A model generated the notes under the pieces. That model saw only the letters and a program-made list of their open reading frames with translations, searched no databases and was not told the origin of the DNA. The position numbers and the translations under genes were made by a program. Below, in pieces: positions 25,071 through 32,501 of a stretch of 37,340 bases of DNA. Each line of letters opens with the position of its first letter. Position 1 is the stretch's first letter. This stretch comes from a virus, in IMG/VR virus record IMGVR_UViG_3300034691_000029, positions 1 through 37,340 of that record; one strand, written 5' to 3'.

Positions 25071-25109
25071 AGAGGTGGGGGTAACCCCACCTCTTCTACC
25101 CTGTTTTTT
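25071..25109. terminator. Bidirectional terminator between convergent genes
   Basis: AGAGGTGGGG (25071-25080) pairs with CCCCACCTCT (25085-25094) around GTAA, with GTTTTTTA following on the plus strand up to the minus-strand gene's stop codon. Confidence 0.8.
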
Positions 25110-25449
25110 AATTTGTAGATAAGCGTGTTCGATACACCATTTTCATCCGCGCAACAAGATCTTTGTTTGGAATGAGTAGAGTGCCCAGATTTTCATCGAT
25201 CTGGGTATTAGAGGTCAGCCCATTGACGCGCATGATTAGCTCGTGATCCTCAAGCTGCACGTTATTGTCCAGCAAGAACGCCGCCATATCAAATTGGTAC
25301 AGATACCCATCTTCCGGGGCTATGACCAATGCCGTTGTGGTTGAGTGCGTTCTGTAAAAGGTGACGAGCGACTCGATGAATGTTTTATATTCCTCAGTAG
25401 TCGTGTACTCATCGGGAGAATCAATCCGTAGTTTTTCAAGCGCTGTCAT
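25108..25449 (-). CDS. Small minus-strand protein inside the polymerase block (113 aa)
   Basis: Function not recognised. On the minus strand GAGGT lies a few bases before the ATG at 25449, the same ribosome-binding form used by plus-strand neighbours, so the gene looks real despite its orientation. It has a helical N-terminus, a central strand region (TALVIAPEDGYLYQFD) and an amphipathic C-terminus. It is the only opposite-strand gene within the polymerase cluster. It faces away from beta C across a 68-base gap holding a palindrome, so it may share control with that gene. A regulator of polymerase expression is one possibility. Confidence 0.7.
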   Translation of the reverse strand: MTALEKLRIDSPDEYTTTEEYKTFIESLVTFYRTHSTTTALVIAPEDGYLYQFDMAAFLLDNNVQLEDHELIMRVNGLTSNTQIDENLGTLLIPNKDLVARMKMVYRTRLSTN

Positions 25450-25472
25450 TTCGACCTCGTAAAGTTCCAGTC

Positions 25473-25489
25473 ACACATCATAGATGTGT
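25473..25489. promoter_or_regulatory. Inverted repeat in the divergent intergenic region
   Basis: ACACATC-ATA-GATGTGT is a perfect 7-bp inverted repeat with a three-base spacer, midway between the minus-strand gene start and the beta C start. It has the form of a dimeric-protein operator; no T-run follows, so a terminator is unlikely. Confidence 0.4.
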
Positions 25490-25517
25490 AGTACCATACC
25501 GCCCAATGGAGTTGAAC

Positions 25518-27698
25518 ATGTCGGATATAATCTATCCAATTCACCCAGAATACGTTTCATTTAACGGTATGAATTCGCATTTCAAGAACGTATCGCCCGT
25601 ACGTCAGGTTATGCATACCGGCGCCATGTCACAGTCGTTGATTGTAGATGGCCGAACCCGTAAGCGTCAGCAAACGGGGCTCGAACGAGAAATTGCCCGA
25701 GGAACAATTCACAAAACCTTTACCGAAGACGTTATTATCCGCGCAGTGATTCCACGCTTCACGGATGACATGTTTACGCATCTGAAAGATGGTCGCAATG
25801 CCAACCCGCTGGATCTGATAATCTTCGAAGACTATCGCACCGGGATGCTGGATGTAATGGAGCTGGCTAAGTTCCACGTCATGCACCAGCACTTTGGGTT
25901 TATCTTTGACATCGATGATGAGGTTTACAATAAACTTGTCAGCGTTAAGGACGCTCACATCCCAGCAGGGACCCAGGTAGCTCGTTCACCGGCCGTTACG
26001 GCGGATGGTGACTACATGCCAGGGCTTGAAGCCAACGTCGTCATGCTGTCCCACCCAGCAACCGATAACGACAGTATCATCTTCTCTGAGTCGTATACCA
26101 AACGTATCCAGACCAACGCCTTCGAATCCCGTGGCGTGGAATGCGGCCGGCATAAATACCTGGTAAATGCGTATGGCAACGGATCAGTCTTCAAATGCAT
26201 TCCCGACATCGGCGAAACCATCCATACCAACGGGTTGTTGGTAGCCACCCGCCCGTATGACGAACGGCTGGATGCGGTCTACATGACCCGTAAGCAGTTG
26301 CTCAAGCCGGTCTATTGGTTGGATGATCGGGTCGTTGGACACCCAGGTGCCGAGATCGTTGACATCCGCGTGATGCACAACAGTCAGTTAGCAAGTCAGC
26401 GCATGCCAGAAGAAATGTCTCATCAGATCCGCAAGTACTGGGAAGCTGACAGACTCTTCAACACCGAACTGATTCGCCACACGGTGTGCCGCACCGGTCG
26501 GTGGGATGACAGCACCAGTATGTCTGATCGCTTAGCCACTCTGGTTAACGCGGCTATTCCTCGTGCCGGTCACATGTTGATCGACGAAGGTCTCTGGCCG
26601 AAAAGTCAGGCTGAACAACTCAATGTTCGGATGAACTACCGCGGCGAACTGCTCGATGAGTGGAAGATAGATATTACCTACCGCTATAAGACAGAAGCTG
26701 GTGAAGGGCCAAAGAACACGGATGAGAACGGCGCTAAAGGCGTTGGCTCGTTTGTAATGCCTGATGCATCTATGCCAATAGATAAGTTTGGTAACCGTGC
26801 TGAGATCGCGGTACTCAGTAACCCAACGGTTAACCGGATGAACCCTGGTCGTCCTCATCAGCAGATGGTGGGTGCCGCTGGCCGAGATGTGATCAAACGT
26901 ATTCGTCGCACCTACGGTTTCCCTGACATGGGCGTGGTGAGTCGCGCTGCTGTTGAAGCCGCCGTCTATGCAAAGCCAAACGCAGAGCTGAACTTCCAGA
27001 ACTATGCCTACCTTCTTGGTTTCTACAGGATCGTGAGTAAAGATCGGATGTATGCGCGCGGTACGCGTGATGATGTCATGCCGACTGGTCGCTATCTGAC
27101 TCACTTGATTGAAGTGATTCTCGATGGCAACTGTGAGGAAGGGTTGGCTTACGGTCTGTATCTGCAGAAGGTACCAGAAAGCCAGGACAAGATGGACGAA
27201 GTCATCCGCGCTATTGCGGAAGGTCCATACCGTCCAGAAATGAGTCCGGTGACTTACGAAGATTACAATGGCAACATGGTCACCACCAAGGAAGATATCC
27301 TCATTGGTCCTATCTACCACCTCAACCTGGAAAAGACAGCGACTGATGGCTCGGGTGTAAGTTCTGCCAAGCTTAACCAGTTTGGTATCACCTCACGGCT
27401 GACTAATGCTGACAAGTACGCCACCGCTGGCCGGCAGACCGTAACGCGTTCTTTGGACGAAGCATCTGTTCGAAGCATGAGTGCGGCATCTGGTGCTGAA
27501 ATCATGGCGCACATAATGGACTTGCACAACAACCCAGTGGTGCATAAGGCAGCTTGCCGAACCATCATCACCGCAGAGTACCCGACCAACATCGACTCTC
27601 TGGTTGATCGAGATGTGTTCAAGATGGGTGGTCACAGACCGTTGGCGTTTGCCATCCACCACTTCATTTGCTCCGGCAAGTACATCACTCGCGACTGA
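25518..27698 (+). CDS. Non-virion RNA polymerase beta C-terminal subunit (phiKZ gp71-73-like)
   Basis: This 726-aa protein is the C-terminal half of a split beta subunit. The clearest match by eye is around K407-G-V409, followed by MPIDKFGNRAEIAVL and NRMNPGRPHQQMVG. This aligns with E. coli RpoB GNKGV...MPYDENGTPVDIVL...SRMNIGQILETHLG, the active-site lobe that binds the nucleotide. The upstream GDKMAGRHG loop is degenerate here. The start is ATG 25518, eight bases after GGAG starts (25508-25511); the ATG at 25506 has no ribosome binding site. It is uninterrupted, unlike the phiKZ gene, which is split by an intron. The beta' C gene follows after 10 bases. Confidence 0.9.
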   Translation: MSDIIYPIHPEYVSFNGMNSHFKNVSPVRQVMHTGAMSQSLIVDGRTRKRQQTGLEREIARGTIHKTFTEDVIIRAVIPRFTDDMFTHLKDGRNANPLDLIIFEDYRTGMLDVMELAKFHVMHQHFGFIFDIDDEVYNKLVSVKDAHIPAGTQVARSPAVTADGDYMPGLEANVVMLSHPATDNDSIIFSESYTKRIQTNAFESRGVECGRHKYLVNAYGNGSVFKCIPDIGETIHTNGLLVATRPYDERLDAVYMTRKQLLKPVYWLDDRVVGHPGAEIVDIRVMHNSQLASQRMPEEMSHQIRKYWEADRLFNTELIRHTVCRTGRWDDSTSMSDRLATLVNAAIPRAGHMLIDEGLWPKSQAEQLNVRMNYRGELLDEWKIDITYRYKTEAGEGPKNTDENGAKGVGSFVMPDASMPIDKFGNRAEIAVLSNPTVNRMNPGRPHQQMVGAAGRDVIKRIRRTYGFPDMGVVSRAAVEAAVYAKPNAELNFQNYAYLLGFYRIVSKDRMYARGTRDDVMPTGRYLTHLIEVILDGNCEEGLAYGLYLQKVPESQDKMDEVIRAIAEGPYRPEMSPVTYEDYNGNMVTTKEDILIGPIYHLNLEKTATDGSGVSSAKLNQFGITSRLTNADKYATAGRQTVTRSLDEASVRSMSAASGAEIMAHIMDLHNNPVVHKAACRTIITAEYPTNIDSLVDRDVFKMGGHRPLAFAIHHFICSGKYITRD

Positions 27699-27708
27699 GG
27701 TATAAACG

Positions 27709-29679
27709 ATGCGTACGTTTCACGTCAGAGAGTTCTTTGACAATCCGCAGCGTGAATGGCCTTGTCTGAAGGACGAGCTGTTCAGGATGCAGTTGGATGA
27801 TGGGGAGGTTATTGAAACCATCACAGCCGCGGTGGAGATCTCCAGGAAGTTGTGGTTGGTTCACGAGAAGTACGATCGTCTGCCAATCTTTGCGCGACAC
27901 TGCGTGCGAACGGTACCGATGTCGAACGGAGACATTTCCAAAATCGGCTCTGCGCTGGCTGAAGATGTCCATGACATTTATGGCATCGATGGTTACAACC
28001 GGGAAGAGCTGTGGTGGTTCATGCAGCTCAATAACCAGCGGCTGTATAACGAATCGATTATCGACTATCCTGAATATGTGCGAGGGTCTAACTCTTTCAC
28101 GTTCGATGAAGTCTATTTCTTTCCAGCGGTCGCAGCCATCCGCGATAAGTTGATGGAAAACCCAACCGCCTTAGCTATTGAGAAGGCAACGGACCAAGCG
28201 GCATACGTCATCATGACGGCGCCAGAACTTGCCCGTAATGCGGTGGTATCCGACCTGCGCGCCAAGATCATTAAGATGGAGCAATTCCTTCAATGTATCC
28301 TGGTCCGTGGGTTTAACACTGACATCGATGACGTGATCTACAGGAAGCCGATCACCGGGAACTATTACTCGGGTATCAACGATCCAGCAGAAGCCCTCAT
28401 GGACTCCACGCTGGCGTCTAAGGCGATCATCTACCAAGGTGAGCCGTTGGAACAAACCGAGTACGCCAACCGTAAGCTGCAGTTCAGTTCACAGCGAGTT
28501 GACCTGCTGATCATGAACGACTGTAACTCACCAGTGCTCGCCGCTATTGAAGTAACGCCAAACCGTTATTCCGATATGGAAGGGCTGTACTTTAAAGATC
28601 CTGAAACAGGGCAGCTTAAAGCTCTGCGCCTACGGGATCGGAAGAAGTACGAAGGCATGACGTTAAGCTTCCGTCTGCCATTCAACTGTCGTTGGCGAGG
28701 TAGTGCGTGTGTTTGTCGGATGTGTTACGGCGAGCTGGCATTCAATCTTCCGTACGGTGTGAACATCGGTCACGTTGCATCGACCATGACCCAGTCGATC
28801 ATTTCTCAGCGCGTGTTGAAAGTTAAACACTCCGAGAGATCAACGGTAGCAGAGCGGATCAATATCAACCTGGAGGAAAAGCCTTACATTGACCATGCCG
28901 AGGCACCTAACCAGATTGCGTTGAACCCAGAGCTTGCGAAGAATGGTGTTAAGCTGATCCTTAAAGCAGCTGTAGCCCAAGGCGTATTCGGGGCTTCGAA
29001 GATTCCACTGCTGAAGAAGGAACACATCCGCGACGACGTCCCATCTTCCAAGTTCAGTCAGTTCCGTACCGTGTCGTTCGATCTGCCAAACGGTGAGAAG
29101 CAGCCACTGCGGGTTCACGTCACTGTATCGCGAGGGGGTAACTACTCCTTCCTGACGCATGACTTCCTGCGGTATATCCTCGACAACAAGTTTCCTATCC
29201 GAGAAGATGGTAACTATCACATCGACCTGGAGAAGTGGGACTTCACCAAGCCCGTGTTTGAACTCCCGAACAAACACATCTCGATGCGAGACTTCGCGGC
29301 TGAAGTTGAGGTGATGATTCGGTCTACTCGTGACAGTTCCAGCCGTCACTTGGGTCGCTTGAAACAGTTGACTCAATACGCAGATCCAGTAGAAGCCATG
29401 CTGGATGCCCATGAACTGATCGCCAGTAAAGTGCCGGTCTCGATGACGCACGTTGCAGTAGTGTTGCTGTCGATGACCACGGGGATGGATAAGGATTGCG
29501 TTAACATTCCGAAGTTTGGCGAGACATTGCGTTTTGCTAAATACGGTAAGATCCTTTCCAACGGTAGTTACGGTGTGCTCTTTGCATATCAAGGCGCTAA
29601 CGCAGTGATGAACAAGATGGAGCAATTCCTCTTGACTGATCGGAACCCCCACCTCTTGGACCCAATTCTACTCATTTAG
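27709..29679 (+). CDS. Non-virion RNA polymerase beta' C-terminal subunit (phiKZ gp74-like)
   Basis: This 656-aa protein is the C-terminal half of beta'. The zinc ribbon is visible as C327, C334, C336 and C339 (CVCRMCYG). It is followed by GVNIGHVASTMTQSIISQRVL (about 349-369), the counterpart of the cellular [20 protein letters not shown] segment that leads into the trigger loop. It would complete the polymerase active centre together with the beta' N-terminal gene at 11546-13045. GAGGT precedes the ATG, and it is co-transcribed with the beta C gene. A strong terminator follows, closing the block. The GEPGT part of the motif is replaced by SQRVL, as expected for a distant phage enzyme. Confidence 0.9.
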   Translation: MRTFHVREFFDNPQREWPCLKDELFRMQLDDGEVIETITAAVEISRKLWLVHEKYDRLPIFARHCVRTVPMSNGDISKIGSALAEDVHDIYGIDGYNREELWWFMQLNNQRLYNESIIDYPEYVRGSNSFTFDEVYFFPAVAAIRDKLMENPTALAIEKATDQAAYVIMTAPELARNAVVSDLRAKIIKMEQFLQCILVRGFNTDIDDVIYRKPITGNYYSGINDPAEALMDSTLASKAIIYQGEPLEQTEYANRKLQFSSQRVDLLIMNDCNSPVLAAIEVTPNRYSDMEGLYFKDPETGQLKALRLRDRKKYEGMTLSFRLPFNCRWRGSACVCRMCYGELAFNLPYGVNIGHVASTMTQSIISQRVLKVKHSERSTVAERININLEEKPYIDHAEAPNQIALNPELAKNGVKLILKAAVAQGVFGASKIPLLKKEHIRDDVPSSKFSQFRTVSFDLPNGEKQPLRVHVTVSRGGNYSFLTHDFLRYILDNKFPIREDGNYHIDLEKWDFTKPVFELPNKHISMRDFAAEVEVMIRSTRDSSSRHLGRLKQLTQYADPVEAMLDAHELIASKVPVSMTHVAVVLLSMTTGMDKDCVNIPKFGETLRFAKYGKILSNGSYGVLFAYQGANAVMNKMEQFLLTDRNPHLLDPILLI

Positions 29680-29692
29680 TTAGACAATATAC

Positions 29693-29737
29693 CTCACCGC
29701 CGGGAGCAATCTCGGCGGTGAGTATGTTTTATTTTTT
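29693..29737 (+). terminator. Strong Rho-independent terminator after beta' C
   Basis: A 13-bp stem (29693-29705 with 29710-29722, one G-T pair) is closed by GCAA, followed by TTTTATTTTTT at 29727-29737. Confidence 0.88.
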
Positions 29738-29793
29738 AACATAAACGCCTAATCCTCTGAGAGTAACTATGCCGTAAGCTTCGGGGGTTCATT

Positions 29794-31317
29794 TTGAAAA
29801 TAGATGTCTACAGCCATGGCTTTTCGGTAACAGAACTTAACACTGCTCAGGAAAAGAAAGCCCTTGAGCAGTTCTGCACGCCGTTGATTCTGTTCGAAGA
29901 GAAAACGTTCGAAGGCGGAATCACTCGCATGGTGCCGTCTAAGACCTTCGCAGCGTCAAACGCGGCCCGTGATTACTACCGTTTTCACGTCAATCTGCTG
30001 AGAGAGTTTCAGCAGATGGTAGCGTACTGCCAGATTAAGCGTGACGATGTACAGATTACTCGACACCCCGTAGTCATTGATGACAGCTTTCGGGTTGAGT
30101 TCATTGAGAACAAGCTACACCCACCTCGTGATTATCAGGAAGAGATCATTGAGTACAACCTTGCCGCTGGGTCTAACAAAGTAATCACCCTCCAAGCGGG
30201 TGGTGGTAAAACACTGTTGGCTCAGCACACCATGAAGCGACTGGGTTATCGGACCAGTATCATGATGAAGGGTGGGTATCTGGATCAGTGGGTGTCAAGC
30301 CTCGATATGGCGTTCAAGTTCGGCCGCGGTGGCTTGGTCAAGATTCAAGGCTCTATCGCGCTGCACACGATCATGCAGATGGCTATCGATGGGGATGAGT
30401 TGCCAATGTGCATGCTTATCTCGATTAACACCTTCTCTGAGTACATCAGGGAGTATGAGCGTAACGGTGTGTCACAGATGTATCCTATCGCCCCTCATGA
30501 GTTCTTTGAGGTGATGAAGATCGGGTTGAACATCTTCGATGAAGGACACCAGTTCCCGCATCAGGTAATGAAGCTGTTTGTCTACACCCACATTGAAAAG
30601 TTCATGACGCTGTCTGCAACGCTTGAGACGCGCAACAAGTTCATGAATCGGATCTATGAGATCATGTACCCCAGGTGTGACCGTTTTGATGCGGGGTATA
30701 GGAAAGTCTATATCTCTGCCTCTGCGGTCTTCTGGCAACTGAAGGACTCTAAGTCAATCAGGTACACTGGGTATAAAGGTGCGTATTCACATGTAAAATT
30801 TGAAGAAAGCATGATGCTGTCAAAGAACAGAAAGATCTTGGCGAATTACGTAGACATGATCTGCGCGTTTGCTGAGTCTGAGTTCATCAGCGTTATGGAG
30901 AAAGGTCAGAAGATGCTTATCTTTTGCGCCACCGTAAAGTTCTGTACGATGCTGGTAAAAGAGATTCAGAAACGTTATCCACACATGGACACTACCCGCT
31001 ATGTATCGGCGGACAAGCGTACTGTGATGGATAAAGCTGACATCATCGTTAGCACAGTGCTCTCAGCAGGTACTGCGGTGGATATCCCTAACCTACGGGT
31101 AACGTGGATGACCACCGCCATTGACTCTCAACAGGCGAATGAACAGGCTCTGTATCGGACACGTCCTTTGGTGGATTGGCCAGATCAGATCCCTCGTTTC
31201 ATTTACTCTGTATGTAGCACTATTCCAAAACATGTTGCTTACCACTTGAATAAAGTTACCGCTTGGAAACTTTTGGTCAAAGAACATGGTAGGATGCAAT
31301 CTCCAATAAGTGTTTAA
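29794..31317 (+). CDS. UvsW-like superfamily 2 DNA helicase
   Basis: This 507-aa ATP-dependent helicase has motif I A135-G-G-G-K139-T140, motif II D249-E-G-H252, motif III S274-A275-T276, and a motif V/VI region (STVLSAGTAVDIP, then QQANEQALYRTRP). The build resembles T4 UvsW, which unwinds branched recombination and replication intermediates and R-loops. Translation starts at TTG 29794 after a strong GGGGGT at 29783-29788; no ATG gives the complete N-terminus. Its last 13 codons and stop (31276-31317) are a diverged copy of 32124-32165, beyond the GIY-YIG gene, so its present 3' end was probably supplied by that element. Confidence 0.88.
   Translation: MKIDVYSHGFSVTELNTAQEKKALEQFCTPLILFEEKTFEGGITRMVPSKTFAASNAARDYYRFHVNLLREFQQMVAYCQIKRDDVQITRHPVVIDDSFRVEFIENKLHPPRDYQEEIIEYNLAAGSNKVITLQAGGGKTLLAQHTMKRLGYRTSIMMKGGYLDQWVSSLDMAFKFGRGGLVKIQGSIALHTIMQMAIDGDELPMCMLISINTFSEYIREYERNGVSQMYPIAPHEFFEVMKIGLNIFDEGHQFPHQVMKLFVYTHIEKFMTLSATLETRNKFMNRIYEIMYPRCDRFDAGYRKVYISASAVFWQLKDSKSIRYTGYKGAYSHVKFEESMMLSKNRKILANYVDMICAFAESEFISVMEKGQKMLIFCATVKFCTMLVKEIQKRYPHMDTTRYVSADKRTVMDKADIIVSTVLSAGTAVDIPNLRVTWMTTAIDSQQANEQALYRTRPLVDWPDQIPRFIYSVCSTIPKHVAYHLNKVTAWKLLVKEHGRMQSPISV
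31276..31317 (+). repeat. Direct repeat copy 1: in-frame helicase C-terminus
   Basis: This copy encodes VKEHGRMQSPISV plus TAA, and is the end currently used by the helicase. Its partner is 32124-32165. Confidence 0.85.
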
Positions 31318-31319
31318 TG

Positions 31320-31345
31320 TAAGCCGGGGAGAAATCCCCGGCTTA
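31320..31345 (+). terminator. Terminator-like hairpin inside the homing element
   Basis: TAAGCCGGGGA and TCCCCGGCTTA form a perfect 11-bp stem closed by GAAA, three bases after the helicase stop. No long T-run follows, so it may act as an mRNA 3' end or reduce read-through to the endonuclease. Confidence 0.65.
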
Positions 31346-31364
31346 TGTCATTAAGGGGGCGTTC

Positions 31365-32123
31365 ATGAAAACAAAAGTTCCAAGACTTCCTGGGGTTTAT
31401 GTAATCACACATGAACCAACTGGGATTTACTATGTTGGAAGTACAGGGAATTTATACGAAAGGCGTTCTAACCATATTGCTGAGCTTAAGCAGCACCGTC
31501 ATGTAAATAGGAGACTCCAAGACACATGGGGTGGGTCATTGGATGATTACACATTCAAATTTGAAGCGTGTGATAGTCGAGATGAGGCTCTTGATCTTGA
31601 ACAGGAGGTTCTCGACAAACTTTGGGGCATGTTTCTATGTGCAAATGTAGGTAATGACGCGAGGATAGGTTGGAAGCACGGCACGATGCCTCCAGAGCTA
31701 TTAAATAAACATAGCCAACACCTAAACGAAATTAGAGGACTGCGGGACTATTCCATTCCGTATACGCATACAGAAGAATCAAAAGAAAATATGCGTCGCG
31801 CTTGGTCGTTAAGGCCTAAAGAATCTATCCGCAGAGGATTTGCGCATTCGGCTGAAACTAGAGCAAAGATTTCAGAAGCTCTAACGGGACTGCCCGGTCG
31901 TAAAGGCGTTCCTCACACCGGTCAGGCTTTAGAAAATATGCGGGCTGGTTTTAAAGAAGCCGGTATAAAGAAAAGCCGCAAAGTTTCTCTAGATGGGGTG
32001 GTTTATAACAATGCTGAATATGCGTCGCGTGAACTTGGAGTAACTAGAAGAACCATTGTTCTTAGAATCCAATCGGAAAATGAACAATATGCAAATTGGT
32101 TATATGTGGAAAGAACCCAGTGA
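31365..32123 (+). CDS. GIY-YIG homing endonuclease (SegA-E / I-TevI type)
   Basis: A 252-aa free-standing endonuclease. Residues 10-25 hold the paired GVY...YYVG signature, R34 matches the catalytic arginine of I-TevI, and a glutamate in LEQEVLDKL (E79 or E81) is the likely metal ligand. After the nuclease domain come NUMOD3-type repeats (TEESKENMRRAW near 140 and SAETRAKISEAL near 165) and a C-terminal NUMOD1-like helix-turn-helix (NNAEYASRELGVTRRTI), which would recognise the target. The gene is A/T-rich with A/T-ending codons, unlike its neighbours, supporting recent arrival. GGGGGC precedes the ATG. It sits between two copies of the helicase 3' end. Confidence 0.92.
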   Translation: MKTKVPRLPGVYVITHEPTGIYYVGSTGNLYERRSNHIAELKQHRHVNRRLQDTWGGSLDDYTFKFEACDSRDEALDLEQEVLDKLWGMFLCANVGNDARIGWKHGTMPPELLNKHSQHLNEIRGLRDYSIPYTHTEESKENMRRAWSLRPKESIRRGFAHSAETRAKISEALTGLPGRKGVPHTGQALENMRAGFKEAGIKKSRKVSLDGVVYNNAEYASRELGVTRRTIVLRIQSENEQYANWLYVERTQ

Positions 32124-32165
32124 GTCAAAGAACACGGAACCATGCAATCACCCATTAGTGTTTAA
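32124..32165 (+). pseudogene. Displaced native 3' end of the helicase gene
   Basis: This 42-base remnant reads VKEHGTMQSPISV plus TAA and begins at the base after the GIY-YIG stop codon. It has no start signal and is followed seven bases later by a hairpin that probably was the helicase's own terminator. It is the likely ancestral end of the helicase, now untranslated. Confidence 0.75.
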
Positions 32166-32171
32166 GCTATT

Positions 32172-32192
32172 GGTGGGGGTGACCCCACCTTT
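32172..32192 (+). terminator. Hairpin, probably the original helicase terminator
   Basis: GGTGGGG (32172-32178) pairs with CCCCACC (32183-32189) around GTGA, followed by TTT. The T-run is short. Confidence 0.6.
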
Positions 32193-32216
32193 ATGCTGCA
32201 TGTAGGAGACCGCATC

Positions 32217-32438
32217 GTGATAAAAGATACAAAACTATCAATGCTCGAAGGACCTGACCTGCTTTATGTATACGGTGAGTTGTTAGCGCTATGCAAAAGC
32301 AGTGATTTAAACCCAGATACATTTCTGGCACTGATGTTAAAGATGCAGTGCGAAAGAAACATCGCCTTATTAAAGATCACGCCAGGGCCTGAAGATACTT
32401 TGAGGATGGTTCAGTCGCTGATCGACAAACCGACATAA
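32217..32438 (+). CDS. Small unknown protein (73 aa)
   Basis: Function not recognised. I use the GTG at 32217 because TAGGAG (32203-32208) lies eight bases upstream; an in-frame ATG at 32193 lies just after the preceding hairpin and lacks a ribosome binding site. The protein is helical (GPDLLYVYGELLALCKS and LALMLKMQCERNIALLK), with no membrane segment or motif. It ends inside a short tandem repeat and just before a strong terminator. Confidence 0.65.
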   Translation: MIKDTKLSMLEGPDLLYVYGELLALCKSSDLNPDTFLALMLKMQCERNIALLKITPGPEDTLRMVQSLIDKPT

Positions 32439-32450
32439 ACCGACATAAAC
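32427..32450 (+). repeat. Short tandem repeat at the end of the 73-aa gene
   Basis: AAACCGACAT is repeated 2.4 times. The first unit carries the gene's stop codon, so the extra unit lies outside the coding sequence and is probably replication slippage. Confidence 0.6.
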
Positions 32451-32451
32451 C

Positions 32452-32500
32452 GCATACACCTCCGGCATTAGCCGGAGGTGTATGCCTCTATCTTTTTTTT
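32452..32500. terminator. Strong bidirectional terminator at convergent genes
   Basis: A perfect 15-bp stem (32452-32466 with 32471-32485) is closed by ATTA, followed by TCTTTTTTTT on the plus strand. The minus-strand operon ends immediately to the right. Confidence 0.9.
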
Positions 32501-32501
32501 G

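Larger units (their letters stand above)
31276..32123 (+). mobile_element. GIY-YIG homing element carrying a surrogate helicase 3' end
   Basis: The 848-base unit contains, in order, a 42-base copy of the helicase end (13 codons and stop), a terminator, and the GIY-YIG gene whose stop codon directly abuts the displaced native end. The two ends share 35 of 42 bases; six of the seven differences fall in third codon positions, and only one residue changes (Arg to Thr). Left boundary is set at the first base of the duplication (GTC AAA GAA); it cannot be placed more exactly from one sequence. Confidence 0.75.

Noticed and set aside
25506-25517. Upstream ATG for the beta C gene
   Set aside because: It lacks a ribosome binding site, whereas GGAG (25508-25511) is correctly spaced for the ATG at 25518.
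32427-32450. Tandem AAACCGACAT repeat as an origin iteron array
   Set aside because: Only 2.4 units, overlapping a stop codon and next to a terminator; slippage is the simpler explanation.
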